Below are positions 1 through 6,897 of a stretch of DNA of 64,000 bases, one piece after another. A model generated the notes under the pieces. The model made no database searches and was not told where the DNA came from. It saw nothing but the letters and a program-made list of their open reading frames with translations. Made by a program: the position numbers and the translations under genes. Origin of the DNA: JACPNO01 sp963825405 (lineage in GTDB: Bacteria > Acidobacteriota > Terriglobia > Bryobacterales > Bryobacteraceae); assembly GCA_963825405.1 (NCBI GenBank), contig CAWGTB010000003.1:992001-1056000 (forward strand). The letters are read 5' to 3'. The first letter of the stretch is position 1; each line of letters starts with the position of its first letter.

Positions 1-1175
1 AGGTCATTGGTGTTGACGATCACGAAACCGCCCGTGCCTTCGGCGAGTTGATAAAGCACTTGTTGATTGGTCGTGCTGCTTGTCGGAAATGAAGGAACAA
101 TTTGCCGGGGCTGATTGTAGGGACTGGTCATGTATGGTTGCTGGCCGGAGACGGGCCGGCTCCCGGTCCCCGGATTACCGGTGGTCCCTCCGCCCGTGCT
201 GCCGCGTCCAGGCGAGACCGGGGTTCCAACCGTTCCGCCGCGCCCGCCGCCCGTGCCGCCAACTGGCGTGCCAGTCCCCCCGCCCGGCGATCCGCCTGTG
301 CCCCCTCCTCCGCCGCCAGTGCGCTGTGGGACGAACGAGGATCCCATGGGGATCCGGATCGCCGCCATACTTACCGGCCGAACCAGCGTTTCATCGATAC
401 GCGGCGCATACGCCGCCGATGCCACCAAGCCGCGAACGTCGATGGGATAAATCGCCACGTTCGACCGGTTGCACACGTCGATCACCGCCGTAACCTCCGG
501 CATGTTTTCCCGGTTCAATGGAAAGCCCGCGGTGAAAAACACCAGAGTCTTGCGGCCTGGAACGGTGGCCAGATTCTTCGCCAGGCTTCGCAGCGCCAGC
601 ATCACGCTGCGCGCGCCGAAATCAGCCTCGGCATTACCCAGCCGCGGCATCCCTGCAGGGGCAACGTCCATCCCGGCGCCTGCGCCATTTGGTGACACCG
701 CGGAGAACTTCACTCCACTCACGGCTTTCTTCAACCGGTCGGCATCCGCTGTGAAATTTTGCGCGACACGCAGCGTGCCGCCGAAATTAACAACCGCCAT
801 AAGGCGATTTGGTGCGTTGTTGCCATCGATGAACTTCTCGGCCGCCTGCCGGGCGCGCAATTGGTCGCCGGTCTCCATCGTCGAGTTGTCGAAGAACAGT
901 ACCAGATAACGTTTCTGGGAATTGGAAGGGGAAGCGGGATCGGCCTCGAACGAAAAGTTCTTGATGGTCTGTTCCTTGTTGTCCTCCCAAACGCGAAAAT
1001 CTTTTATCGCCAGATCGCGAACGGTATTTCCCTTCTTATCGGTGACCACCGTGTCCACCAGAACCAACCGGGTTTCGGTTCGGAGCACGGCGCCGGAATC
1101 GGCCGGAGCCTGGGCCGGGGGCTGTTGGGCTGACGCCAACAAGCCGCATAAACAAAAAACAGTCGCGAACCGCAT
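1..1175 (-). CDS. Secreted VWFA-related acidobacterial domain protein, C-terminus cut by window edge
   Basis: The ATG at 1173-1175 opens a frame that runs off the window start after 391 codons. It begins with a signal peptide (MRFATVFCLCGLLASAQQ) and continues with RLVLVDTVVTDKKGN and a VWA-like fold with YLVLFFDNSTM in place of a classical MIDAS. These features match the acidobacterial VWFA-related family (TIGR03436-like), whose role is unknown. Residues about 273-345 are a Gly/Thr/Pro-rich low-complexity linker, which makes the opposite strand look like a proline-rich ORF. The gene lies 12 bases after the stop of the upstream VWA gene, so the two probably form one operon. The product is probably exported; a ligand or adhesion role is inference only. 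Confidence 0.8.
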   Translation of the reverse strand, partial: MRFATVFCLCGLLASAQQPPAQAPADSGAVLRTETRLVLVDTVVTDKKGNTVRDLAIKDFRVWEDNKEQTIKNFSFEADPASPSNSQKRYLVLFFDNSTMETGDQLRARQAAEKFIDGNNAPNRLMAVVNFGGTLRVAQNFTADADRLKKAVSGVKFSAVSPNGAGAGMDVAPAGMPRLGNAEADFGARSVMLALRSLAKNLATVPGRKTLVFFTAGFPLNRENMPEVTAVIDVCNRSNVAIYPIDVRGLVASAAYAPRIDETLVRPVSMAAIRIPMGSSFVPQRTGGGGGGTGGSPGGGTGTPVGGTGGGRGGTVGTPVSPGRGSTGGGTTGNPGTGSRPVSGQQPYMTSPYNQPRQIVPSFPTSSTTNQQVLYQLAEGTGGFVIVNTND

Positions 1176-1187
1176 CCTGCACCTCAC

Positions 1188-2891
1188 CTATGGAATTTCG
1201 AGTGCGCCATTTTGCGCCGACATCATTTGCCCTTCGGTATCCCGCACCACCAACCGTACCAGGTAGCTGCCCGGTTTTACGTCAATGTTCGATTTAAAAG
1301 TGACGCCCGAGCGCAGCTTGTTCTCGAGCGTCTCATCCCGCAAATGCATTGCGACCCGCTTCTCGATTCCCGTAATGAAGTTTCCATTGCGATCGAATAG
1401 CGCCGAAACGATGGTCAGCTCGTTGTGGTTCAGGCCTTCCGATTTCCGATATTTGAGCTGGCGTACGTCCACGCGAGCAACCACCGTGACTTTGGCGCTA
1501 TCACTGGTCGGCTTGAAAAACTGTGTGTGCAACTCCACGGGGAGATCGACCATCTCTTCGCGCGAGAAAAGAGCTTCCTGAATTTCCTGCTTGGCTGTCT
1601 CCACCGGGTTGGCGGCATGGCGGGGAACAAAGTAACCGCGGCGTGCCTGCACGCTCAGCTTGGTAGGTTTCTCCAAAGTGACCTTGAGGCGGTGAAAGCT
1701 GCCATCCAGTTTCAAATTCTGCGGCGAGAACCCCAGCGTATACACGTATTCCGGCGCGGACGCCAGCCGCCTAAGCCCTTCCCGCAAATCATTGTCATTG
1801 TGAAAGAACGTGCCGCCGGTTCCATCCGCCATTTCCGCCAACAGATCAGCCTCTACCAGCGCGGCGTCGGACTCGTAGCGCATCGTGAGCGCCGGGGCAG
1901 CCGACATCCGCTGGCTGGCATCGCCGCCTGGAACGAAGGCGTAAAGCCCACGCGCGTCCACTGCGTTGATGATCACATTCGAGCGTATAGCACGGTCGAT
2001 GAGTTCAGTCTTGTCCTGCTCGGCGAAAGGCGTGAGGAACCCCGGGGAAAGGATGACAATCGTGCGTTGACCCGGCATCACCGAGATCCTGCGGATCACG
2101 TCCTTCAGGACGCCCAATGCGATGCGGGATTCGGTCTCGCCCCCAGTCAATGCGCGCGACGCAGCCATGCGAACCGCCTGCTGCGCGACGTTGATCTGCC
2201 CGCCTGACAGATTTAGACAGGCCATGGCATCAGCGGTCCCGGCCTGCAGGGCTTGGGGATCGTTCTTGTTCTGAATCAGGTCCGCCATGTAGTAGGTGAT
2301 GTTCGGGCATTCCATTCCGGTGGGCAATCCGCTGACGGACCGTGGCTGTAAGCGGAGCAGCGTTTCGTTTAGTTTGGCGCGATCGTCGGTGAAATCCAGC
2401 GTGGTCCGGCCCGAGGTCGAAAAAATAGCGGCGCGGCTGGTGGTTTCGAGCGATGCCAGATTGCGGCTGGCCGCATCACGGATCCGCGCCAGATCAGAAA
2501 ACTGGAGATGGATGTCGTCGAACAAATACGCGGTAAAGCGCTCGGGAAAAGCGGCCAGCTCCGCGGCGGAAGGTTTATCGGTTGCATCGGTGCCTGGATT
2601 GGTAGGCTGGACCGCGGCCCGGCTTCCTGGTCTTTCCACCGAAAATTTTATAATTTCCTGAGGCTTACCTTTGTCGAGAAGGCGGAAGTTTTCCTGCCGC
2701 AAATCTCCAATGGCGCGCCCCTGGCTGTCGCGCACCACCACCGGTACCAAAACGAGATTGACTCTGGCTTTGAACGTCGCCGGGTTCTCCGTGGATTGGA
2801 TTTCCTGAGAATTAGCGGTTTGCGCAGCCGCAACGAGACACAACAGGAAGTACCTGAGGACCCTGCAATCGCCAGTCTGGCTGAACGGCAT
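1188..2891 (-). CDS. Secreted VWFA-related acidobacterial domain protein
   Basis: This 567-residue protein has a short N-terminus followed by a hydrophobic signal segment (RYFLLCLVAAAQTANS). The next segment, VNLVLVPVVVRDSQGRAIGDL, is the typical opening of acidobacterial VWFA-related proteins (TIGR03436-like). TAYLFDDIHLQFSDL takes the place of the MIDAS strand, and TIVILSPGFLTPF and YTLGFSP lie further on. The C-terminal half is a beta-rich domain that starts after RRGYFVP. The ATG at 2889-2891 is the only plausible start before the signal segment. It is the first gene of a two-gene operon with the partial paralogue downstream. The function is not known; the protein is most likely exported. 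Confidence 0.85.
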   Translation of the reverse strand: MPFSQTGDCRVLRYFLLCLVAAAQTANSQEIQSTENPATFKARVNLVLVPVVVRDSQGRAIGDLRQENFRLLDKGKPQEIIKFSVERPGSRAAVQPTNPGTDATDKPSAAELAAFPERFTAYLFDDIHLQFSDLARIRDAASRNLASLETTSRAAIFSTSGRTTLDFTDDRAKLNETLLRLQPRSVSGLPTGMECPNITYYMADLIQNKNDPQALQAGTADAMACLNLSGGQINVAQQAVRMAASRALTGGETESRIALGVLKDVIRRISVMPGQRTIVILSPGFLTPFAEQDKTELIDRAIRSNVIINAVDARGLYAFVPGGDASQRMSAAPALTMRYESDAALVEADLLAEMADGTGGTFFHNDNDLREGLRRLASAPEYVYTLGFSPQNLKLDGSFHRLKVTLEKPTKLSVQARRGYFVPRHAANPVETAKQEIQEALFSREEMVDLPVELHTQFFKPTSDSAKVTVVARVDVRQLKYRKSEGLNHNELTIVSALFDRNGNFITGIEKRVAMHLRDETLENKLRSGVTFKSNIDVKPGSYLVRLVVRDTEGQMMSAQNGALEIP

Positions 2892-2930
2892 GCGTCACTC
2901 AGGGAATTCTACTCCTTTTCAGCGAATAAA

Positions 2931-3010
2931 GAATTTCTCGCAGAGACGCAGAGAACTACATTTTTGGCGTTGGTTTTCTCTGTGTACTCTGCGTCTCTGC
3001 GAGAAAATTC
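2931..3010. repeat. Dispersed CAGAGACGCAGAG inverted repeat
   Basis: Two arms, 2931-2960 and 2981-3010, are near-perfect inverted copies sharing the core CTCGCAGAGACGCAGAG. A related copy lies at 9725-9824. The repeat touches the stop codon of the tRNA nucleotidyltransferase gene and can form a long hairpin, so it may also act as a terminator for that gene. Similar elements are known as intergenic repeats in several bacterial phyla; mobility is not shown here. Confidence 0.8.
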
Positions 3011-4324
3011 TTACCCGCGCCGCTCTCGCCCAGCCATCACCTGCACGGGCGCTACCAATTCCGGCGGTGGTGCCGGCGGAGTTGGTTTCTTACGGGTATT
3101 CAGGCGCGTGATGATGAGCTGTTCCTTCAGCTTGGCGAATTTTGGACTGCCCGGCTTGGCGCCGGCCTTCTCCACTTCAGCGTCGGTGACTTCCTGCGCC
3201 GCCGGATAGTATTTCTGCAGGTAGTTACGCAGCCGGTCCTGCACAATTTTCTGCTGGGAACGGTACATCAGGTACAAAACCTCTTCCCCGGCAGCTTTGG
3301 AAACCACCTGATAAATCTGCGACGGCTGCCGCAGACGCGCCGACTTCAGCTCGTGCTCCAGTTTCTTGACGCGCGGCTCCAGCTTTTGCCACACGTCGAG
3401 TTCGGAACGCCGCATCTCCAGTGTTTTCGCCAGCGCCGCACGCTCGCGCGGGTTGAACTTCTCGGTTAGTACAGAGAGGAACGGCGCGAGCCCGCCTACG
3501 CGGAAGCCTTCGTTGACCGGAAACATTCGCTTGAGCCGCTCCAGTTTCGCCAGCGACGGAAAGCTGAGTTTCGGCCCGGCCAGGGTTTCGGAAAAAATGG
3601 ACAGCAGGCCGTCCTTCTCGAAGGCGCGAAGCACATCCGCTGCACTCTGTTCTTCGGCAATGCAGCGCAGCTCTTCAAACAGGTGGCGACCGCCGATATA
3701 CTTTTCCACGTTGGCTTCACGGGCGTTCTGGTATTGCCGCTCGGTGCGCTCGTCCACCATAAATCCAAAACGGACCCGGAAGCGGATCAGCCGCAGCAGC
3801 CGCGACGGATCGTCGAAGAAAGTATACGAGTGGGTCGCGCGCAGCTCTTTATTGCCCAGATCGGCCAGGCCGTTGGTGGGGTCGATCAGCAATCCCCGGG
3901 AACTGCGGTTGAGCGAGAGCGCAATGGCGTTGATGGTGAAATCGCGGCGGCGCAGATCGTCCTGAATCGGGGCAGGCGTGACCTTCGGCCGAGCGCCCGT
4001 GCGTGCATACTCTTCCTGCCGCGACATGCTGATTTCCGCGCGCACGCCGGTAGGAAACAGCAGCTCCATGGATTTCCGGTTATCGTCGGTTTCAAGAATG
4101 CGAGCGTTGGTCCGGGTGGCCACGGCCTTCGCCAGCTTCAGCGCGTTGCCTTCGACCGTGAAATCCAGATCGCGCACCTGGAAACCGCCCAGCATGTCGC
4201 GCATGGCGCCGCCGGTGAGGAACAAATTGACATTGGCTAGGCTGGCTTCTTTGATCAGTTCAGCCACGGCGCGGTTCTGATCCGCGCTGAGGTGGCTCTC
4301 CAGCATGAACATGTAGTCGCTCAT
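3011..4324 (-). CDS. CCA-adding enzyme / poly(A) polymerase family tRNA nucleotidyltransferase
   Basis: This 437-residue enzyme belongs to the class II nucleotidyltransferases, which add or repair the 3' CCA of tRNAs or, in some members, polyadenylate RNA. The active-site signature is complete: LTGGAMRD near residue 37, the metal-binding DLDFTVEG near 53, then RRDFTINAIALS near 125 and a following RLLRLIRFRVRFGF segment. The C-terminal helical half ends in a Pro/Lys-rich tail. It lies 18 bases downstream of the xerD-type gene on the same strand, so the two are probably cotranscribed. Its stop codon abuts the CAGAGACG inverted repeat. CCA addition and poly(A) synthesis cannot be told apart from sequence alone. 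Confidence 0.88.
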   Translation of the reverse strand: MSDYMFMLESHLSADQNRAVAELIKEASLANVNLFLTGGAMRDMLGGFQVRDLDFTVEGNALKLAKAVATRTNARILETDDNRKSMELLFPTGVRAEISMSRQEEYARTGARPKVTPAPIQDDLRRRDFTINAIALSLNRSSRGLLIDPTNGLADLGNKELRATHSYTFFDDPSRLLRLIRFRVRFGFMVDERTERQYQNAREANVEKYIGGRHLFEELRCIAEEQSAADVLRAFEKDGLLSIFSETLAGPKLSFPSLAKLERLKRMFPVNEGFRVGGLAPFLSVLTEKFNPRERAALAKTLEMRRSELDVWQKLEPRVKKLEHELKSARLRQPSQIYQVVSKAAGEEVLYLMYRSQQKIVQDRLRNYLQKYYPAAQEVTDAEVEKAGAKPGSPKFAKLKEQLIITRLNTRKKPTPPAPPPELVAPVQVMAGRERRG

Positions 4325-4342
4325 CTGCGCTTCACCGGTTTC

Positions 4343-5236
4343 TCAAGCACGGGGATGGTGCTCGTCGACGATTTTGCGCAGGCGAGAGCGCATTACGTGC
4401 GTATAGATTTGTGTGGTCGAAATATCGGCGTGGCCCAGCATGGTTTGCACGCTGCGCAGATCCGCGCCGCCTTCCAGAAGATGCGTCGCGAAACTGTGCC
4501 GGACCACGTGCGGCGTCAAGCCGTGAAAAATTCCCACGCGGCGTCCATGGCCGGCCAGCAATTTCCAAAATGCCTGTCGCGTCATGCTGCCGCCGCGCGC
4601 GGTGACGAAAAGGTAGCGGCTGCCCCGGCCTTTCAGCAGTTGGGGGCGCGCCGATTCCAGATAGGCGGTGACCGCGGCGACGGCCGACCGGCCCACCGGA
4701 ACCAGCCGCTGCTTGTTGCCCTTGCCCGTAGCGCGCAACACGCCGAGCTGCAGGTTGAGATCGGAGGTCGCCACCCGGCACAGCTCCGAGACGCGCAGGC
4801 CGGTGGCGTACAGGAGCTGTAACATGGCGCGGTCGCGTAGTCCGGTTGTGCGCGCCGCGTCCGGCGCATCCAAGAGCTTGTTGATCTGCTCTAAATTCAG
4901 GAACTTAGGGATGTTCTGCCACTGTTTGGGGCTGCGTGTATTTTCGGTGGGATCTTGATTAATCTGGCCTTCCCGCAGCAGAAAACGGTAGAAATTCCGC
5001 AGAGTGGCCAGATGACGCGCGATGGATCGGCTGTCCAGGCCCGCGGCATATAGAGAATTCAAATAACCAGCGATGGTTTCCGGCCCGGCCTGGCGGCATC
5101 CGCCTGCGCAAAAAGGCCGGAACTTATTCAAATCACGGGTGTAAGCCTCAATGGAATTTGCCGCAAGACCCTTCTCCATTCGGCAGAAATTGAGAAACGC
5201 CGTGATTTCAACATCCGGCGGGGCCTGGGCAAGCAT
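4343..5236 (-). CDS. xerD: XerC/XerD-type tyrosine recombinase
   Basis: This 297-residue site-specific recombinase is the standard length for XerC/XerD, which resolve chromosome dimers at dif. The N-terminal SAM-like core-binding domain covers about residues 10-95. The catalytic domain holds the conserved Arg in ATGLRVSELCR, Lys in TGKGNKQR, HVVRHSFATHL with the second Arg, the LGHADISTTQIYTHV block and its nucleophilic Tyr. The frame stays open further upstream, but that stretch overlaps the divergent gene. The ATG at 5234-5236 gives the family-typical N-terminus. XerC and XerD cannot be separated here, so the symbol is tentative. No integron or phage context is seen, which favours a housekeeping role. 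Confidence 0.88.
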   Translation of the reverse strand: MLAQAPPDVEITAFLNFCRMEKGLAANSIEAYTRDLNKFRPFCAGGCRQAGPETIAGYLNSLYAAGLDSRSIARHLATLRNFYRFLLREGQINQDPTENTRSPKQWQNIPKFLNLEQINKLLDAPDAARTTGLRDRAMLQLLYATGLRVSELCRVATSDLNLQLGVLRATGKGNKQRLVPVGRSAVAAVTAYLESARPQLLKGRGSRYLFVTARGGSMTRQAFWKLLAGHGRRVGIFHGLTPHVVRHSFATHLLEGGADLRSVQTMLGHADISTTQIYTHVMRSRLRKIVDEHHPRA

Positions 5237-5263
5237 TGTGCCAATGATACAATAATCGCAAAA

Positions 5264-5276
5264 TTGTTTGAAACAA
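5264..5276. promoter_or_regulatory. Palindrome in divergent xerD / small-protein promoter region
   Basis: TTGTTT-G-AAACAA is a perfect 6-base-arm palindrome in the 63-base gap between divergent starts (5236 on minus, 5300 on plus). It is AT-rich against a GC-rich background. An operator role is inference. Confidence 0.35.
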
Positions 5277-5299
5277 ACACTTGATAAAAGGTGGTCTGT

Positions 5300-5779
5300 T
5301 TGACTGGCTCCACGACCAAAAAAGTGGTGGTTCGCCGCTTCGAGCGCGAGCCGCTGCAAGGTTTTGTGAGCCCTCAAACCTACCTGAGTGCGACCGGCGT
5401 GGAACTTTTGACGCCCGCGGGCGCCGTGATCCAGGTTCCCTTTCAGGAGTTGAAAAGCGTTTGTTTTGTTAAGGATTGGGCTGAAGATCAGCCCGAAAGC
5501 AAAGTCTTCCTCACGCGCCCTAAAATGGACGGCCTCTGGGTGCGCATGCATTTTCGCGACGGCGAAGTGATGGACGGCATCCTGTCCAACAATTTGCTGC
5601 AATGGGAAGCTTACGGATTTACTGTCGTGCCGCCCGAGCCGAATTCCAACAACCAGCGAATCTTTCTGCCTCGGCAGGCGCTGCTCGAAATGCAGGTGCT
5701 GGGAGTGGTGGGCAGCCCGCTCACCAGGCGGCGCAAACGGCCCGTGCCCAAGGAACAGATCGGGCTGTTCGAGGAATAA
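5300..5779 (+). CDS. Conserved acidobacterial-type protein of unknown function (159 aa)
   Basis: The product is soluble and has no signal peptide. It starts TGSTTKKVVVRRFEREPLQGFVSP and has a beta-rich body with VPFQELKSVCFVKDW and MHFRDGEVMDGILSN, which suggests a small barrel-like regulatory or ligand-binding domain similar in feel to PilZ or SH3-like folds. That resemblance is inference. The C-terminus is basic (TRRRKRPVPKEQ). The TTG at 5300 is preferred because AGGTGG lies five bases upstream; the in-frame GTG at 5291 has no good ribosome binding site. The gene is divergent from xerD and its stop sits one base from the end of the convergent deaminase gene. Confidence 0.7.
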   Translation: MTGSTTKKVVVRRFEREPLQGFVSPQTYLSATGVELLTPAGAVIQVPFQELKSVCFVKDWAEDQPESKVFLTRPKMDGLWVRMHFRDGEVMDGILSNNLLQWEAYGFTVVPPEPNSNNQRIFLPRQALLEMQVLGVVGSPLTRRRKRPVPKEQIGLFEE

Positions 5780-5780
5780 C

Positions 5781-6225
5781 TCAGTCCTGCTCGCCGATGT
5801 CTTCGTTCCAAAGCGCCGGATGGCTTTTTATGAACTCCGTCATCAGGCCGAAGCACTCCGCGCTATCTACGATTGTGGATATTCACGCCGCGCGAGCGCA
5901 GGTATTCCTCAGGGCCGCGAAAGGTTCGATTCTCGCCGATGACTACCGTGGGAATTTTATAAAGCAGGATCGCGCCGCTGCACATGTCGCACGGCGAAAG
6001 CGTCGAATAGAGACTGGCGCGGCGATAGTCTGCCGGCGTCAGCCTCCCGGCATTTTCCAGGCAATCCATCTCGGCATGCAGGATGGCGCTGCCTTTCTGC
6101 ACCCGGCGATTGTGGCCGCGGCCGGCGATTCGGCCATCGATCACCAGCACGGAACCGATGGGAATGCCTCCCGAGGCCAAACCCTTTCTGGCCTCAGCAA
6201 TCGCTGCCTGCAGGAATTCGTCCAC
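5781..6225 (-). CDS. Cytosine-deaminase-like zinc enzyme, interrupted by one frameshift
   Basis: The protein strongly resembles yeast-type cytosine deaminase (Fcy1): GGIPIGSVLV, the zinc motif HAEMDCLENAGR, TLSPCDMCSGAILLYKIP and VVIGEN. It likely deaminates cytosine or a related base or nucleoside. The uninterrupted frame stops at 5863 after 120 residues. Shifting frame near 5880 restores VDSAECFGLMTEFIKSHPA and an ending in WNEDIGEQD, which matches the family C-terminus (Fcy1 ends near WFEDIGE). The 445-base span is one base over a multiple of three, so a single extra base explains the break. The gene starts 4 bases after the 2H phosphoesterase stop, suggesting cotranscription. A sequencing error is likelier than true loss. 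Confidence 0.8.
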
Positions 6226-6229
6226 TTGT

Positions 6230-6793
6230 TTAGCGCGCTGAAGGCACGCCTTCTAAGCTGCATTCGGCCAGATCCACCCAGCGAATGCAGTCGGTGCTTT
6301 CGACGAACGTGGCGCGCTCTGCGCGTAACGAACGTGCGTGGGCGAACTCGGCCCAGCGGCGCACGGCCATTTGATGCAACTCTTCCACGTGTTCGGGCTC
6401 GAGGCCCTGCGCCAGCGTCACGTGCGGGTGATAGGGGAAAGGCTCCTTATACGCCAGCCCGCCGGCGTTGAGAGCGGCGTACATTTCCCTGAGCTCGGGC
6501 GCCCCACGCGCCAGATCGATGAAGATGACATCGGTGGCTTCGAAGATCGAAACCCGCCCCAGCTCCACTTCGAACGGAGCGAAGCCGCGTGAACCCCGGC
6601 GAACCTCGTCAGTGGCGGCTTGCGCATCCACGGCCAGCGGTCGCGGCGGCAGAACCGTCACGTGAGCCCGCGGGATGCAGCCTGGCACCAACTCGCGTCG
6701 CAGATCGTCGAGAAAACGCCCCAGAGGATCGGGGATATAAATCACCAGCGCGTAGAGATTCGTTCGCGCCGGGCCCTCCGTTACAGAACCCAT
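6230..6793 (-). CDS. 2H phosphoesterase / 2'-5' RNA ligase (LigT-like) family protein
   Basis: This 187-residue protein carries the two hallmark H-x-T/S-x motifs of 2H phosphoesterases, HVTVLP near residue 44 and HPHVTLAQ near 123. Each supplies one catalytic His and one Thr in a two-lobed fold. Family members open 2',3'-cyclic phosphates or act on 2'-5' linkages. The substrate here is unknown. The gene is divergent from uvrA and lies just upstream of the deaminase gene, so the pair could act in nucleotide salvage or RNA repair; that is inference. Confidence 0.75.
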   Translation of the reverse strand: MGSVTEGPARTNLYALVIYIPDPLGRFLDDLRRELVPGCIPRAHVTVLPPRPLAVDAQAATDEVRRGSRGFAPFEVELGRVSIFEATDVIFIDLARGAPELREMYAALNAGGLAYKEPFPYHPHVTLAQGLEPEHVEELHQMAVRRWAEFAHARSLRAERATFVESTDCIRWVDLAECSLEGVPSAR

Positions 6794-6845
6794 TTTCCAC
6801 TATGTTACCTGTTTGCGGGGTCGGCTGCTTGAGGGGAGGGCGCGG

Positions 6846-6851
6846 TATAAT
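6846..6851 (+). promoter_or_regulatory. Candidate -10 box of uvrA
   Basis: TATAAT stands in an otherwise GC-rich gap, 46 bases before the uvrA start. No convincing -35 hexamer is seen at 16-18 bases. AAGGA at 6886-6890 lies seven bases before the GTG start and is a good ribosome binding site. Confidence 0.45.
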
Positions 6852-6897
6852 AGAAGATTGTTTCACCCTCCTGAACGTTCACTGTAAGGACAGCTTT

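Noticed and set aside
80..695. Proline/arginine-rich plus-strand open frames at the window start
   Set aside because: They mirror the Gly-rich linker and VWA region of the minus-strand gene and have no start context.
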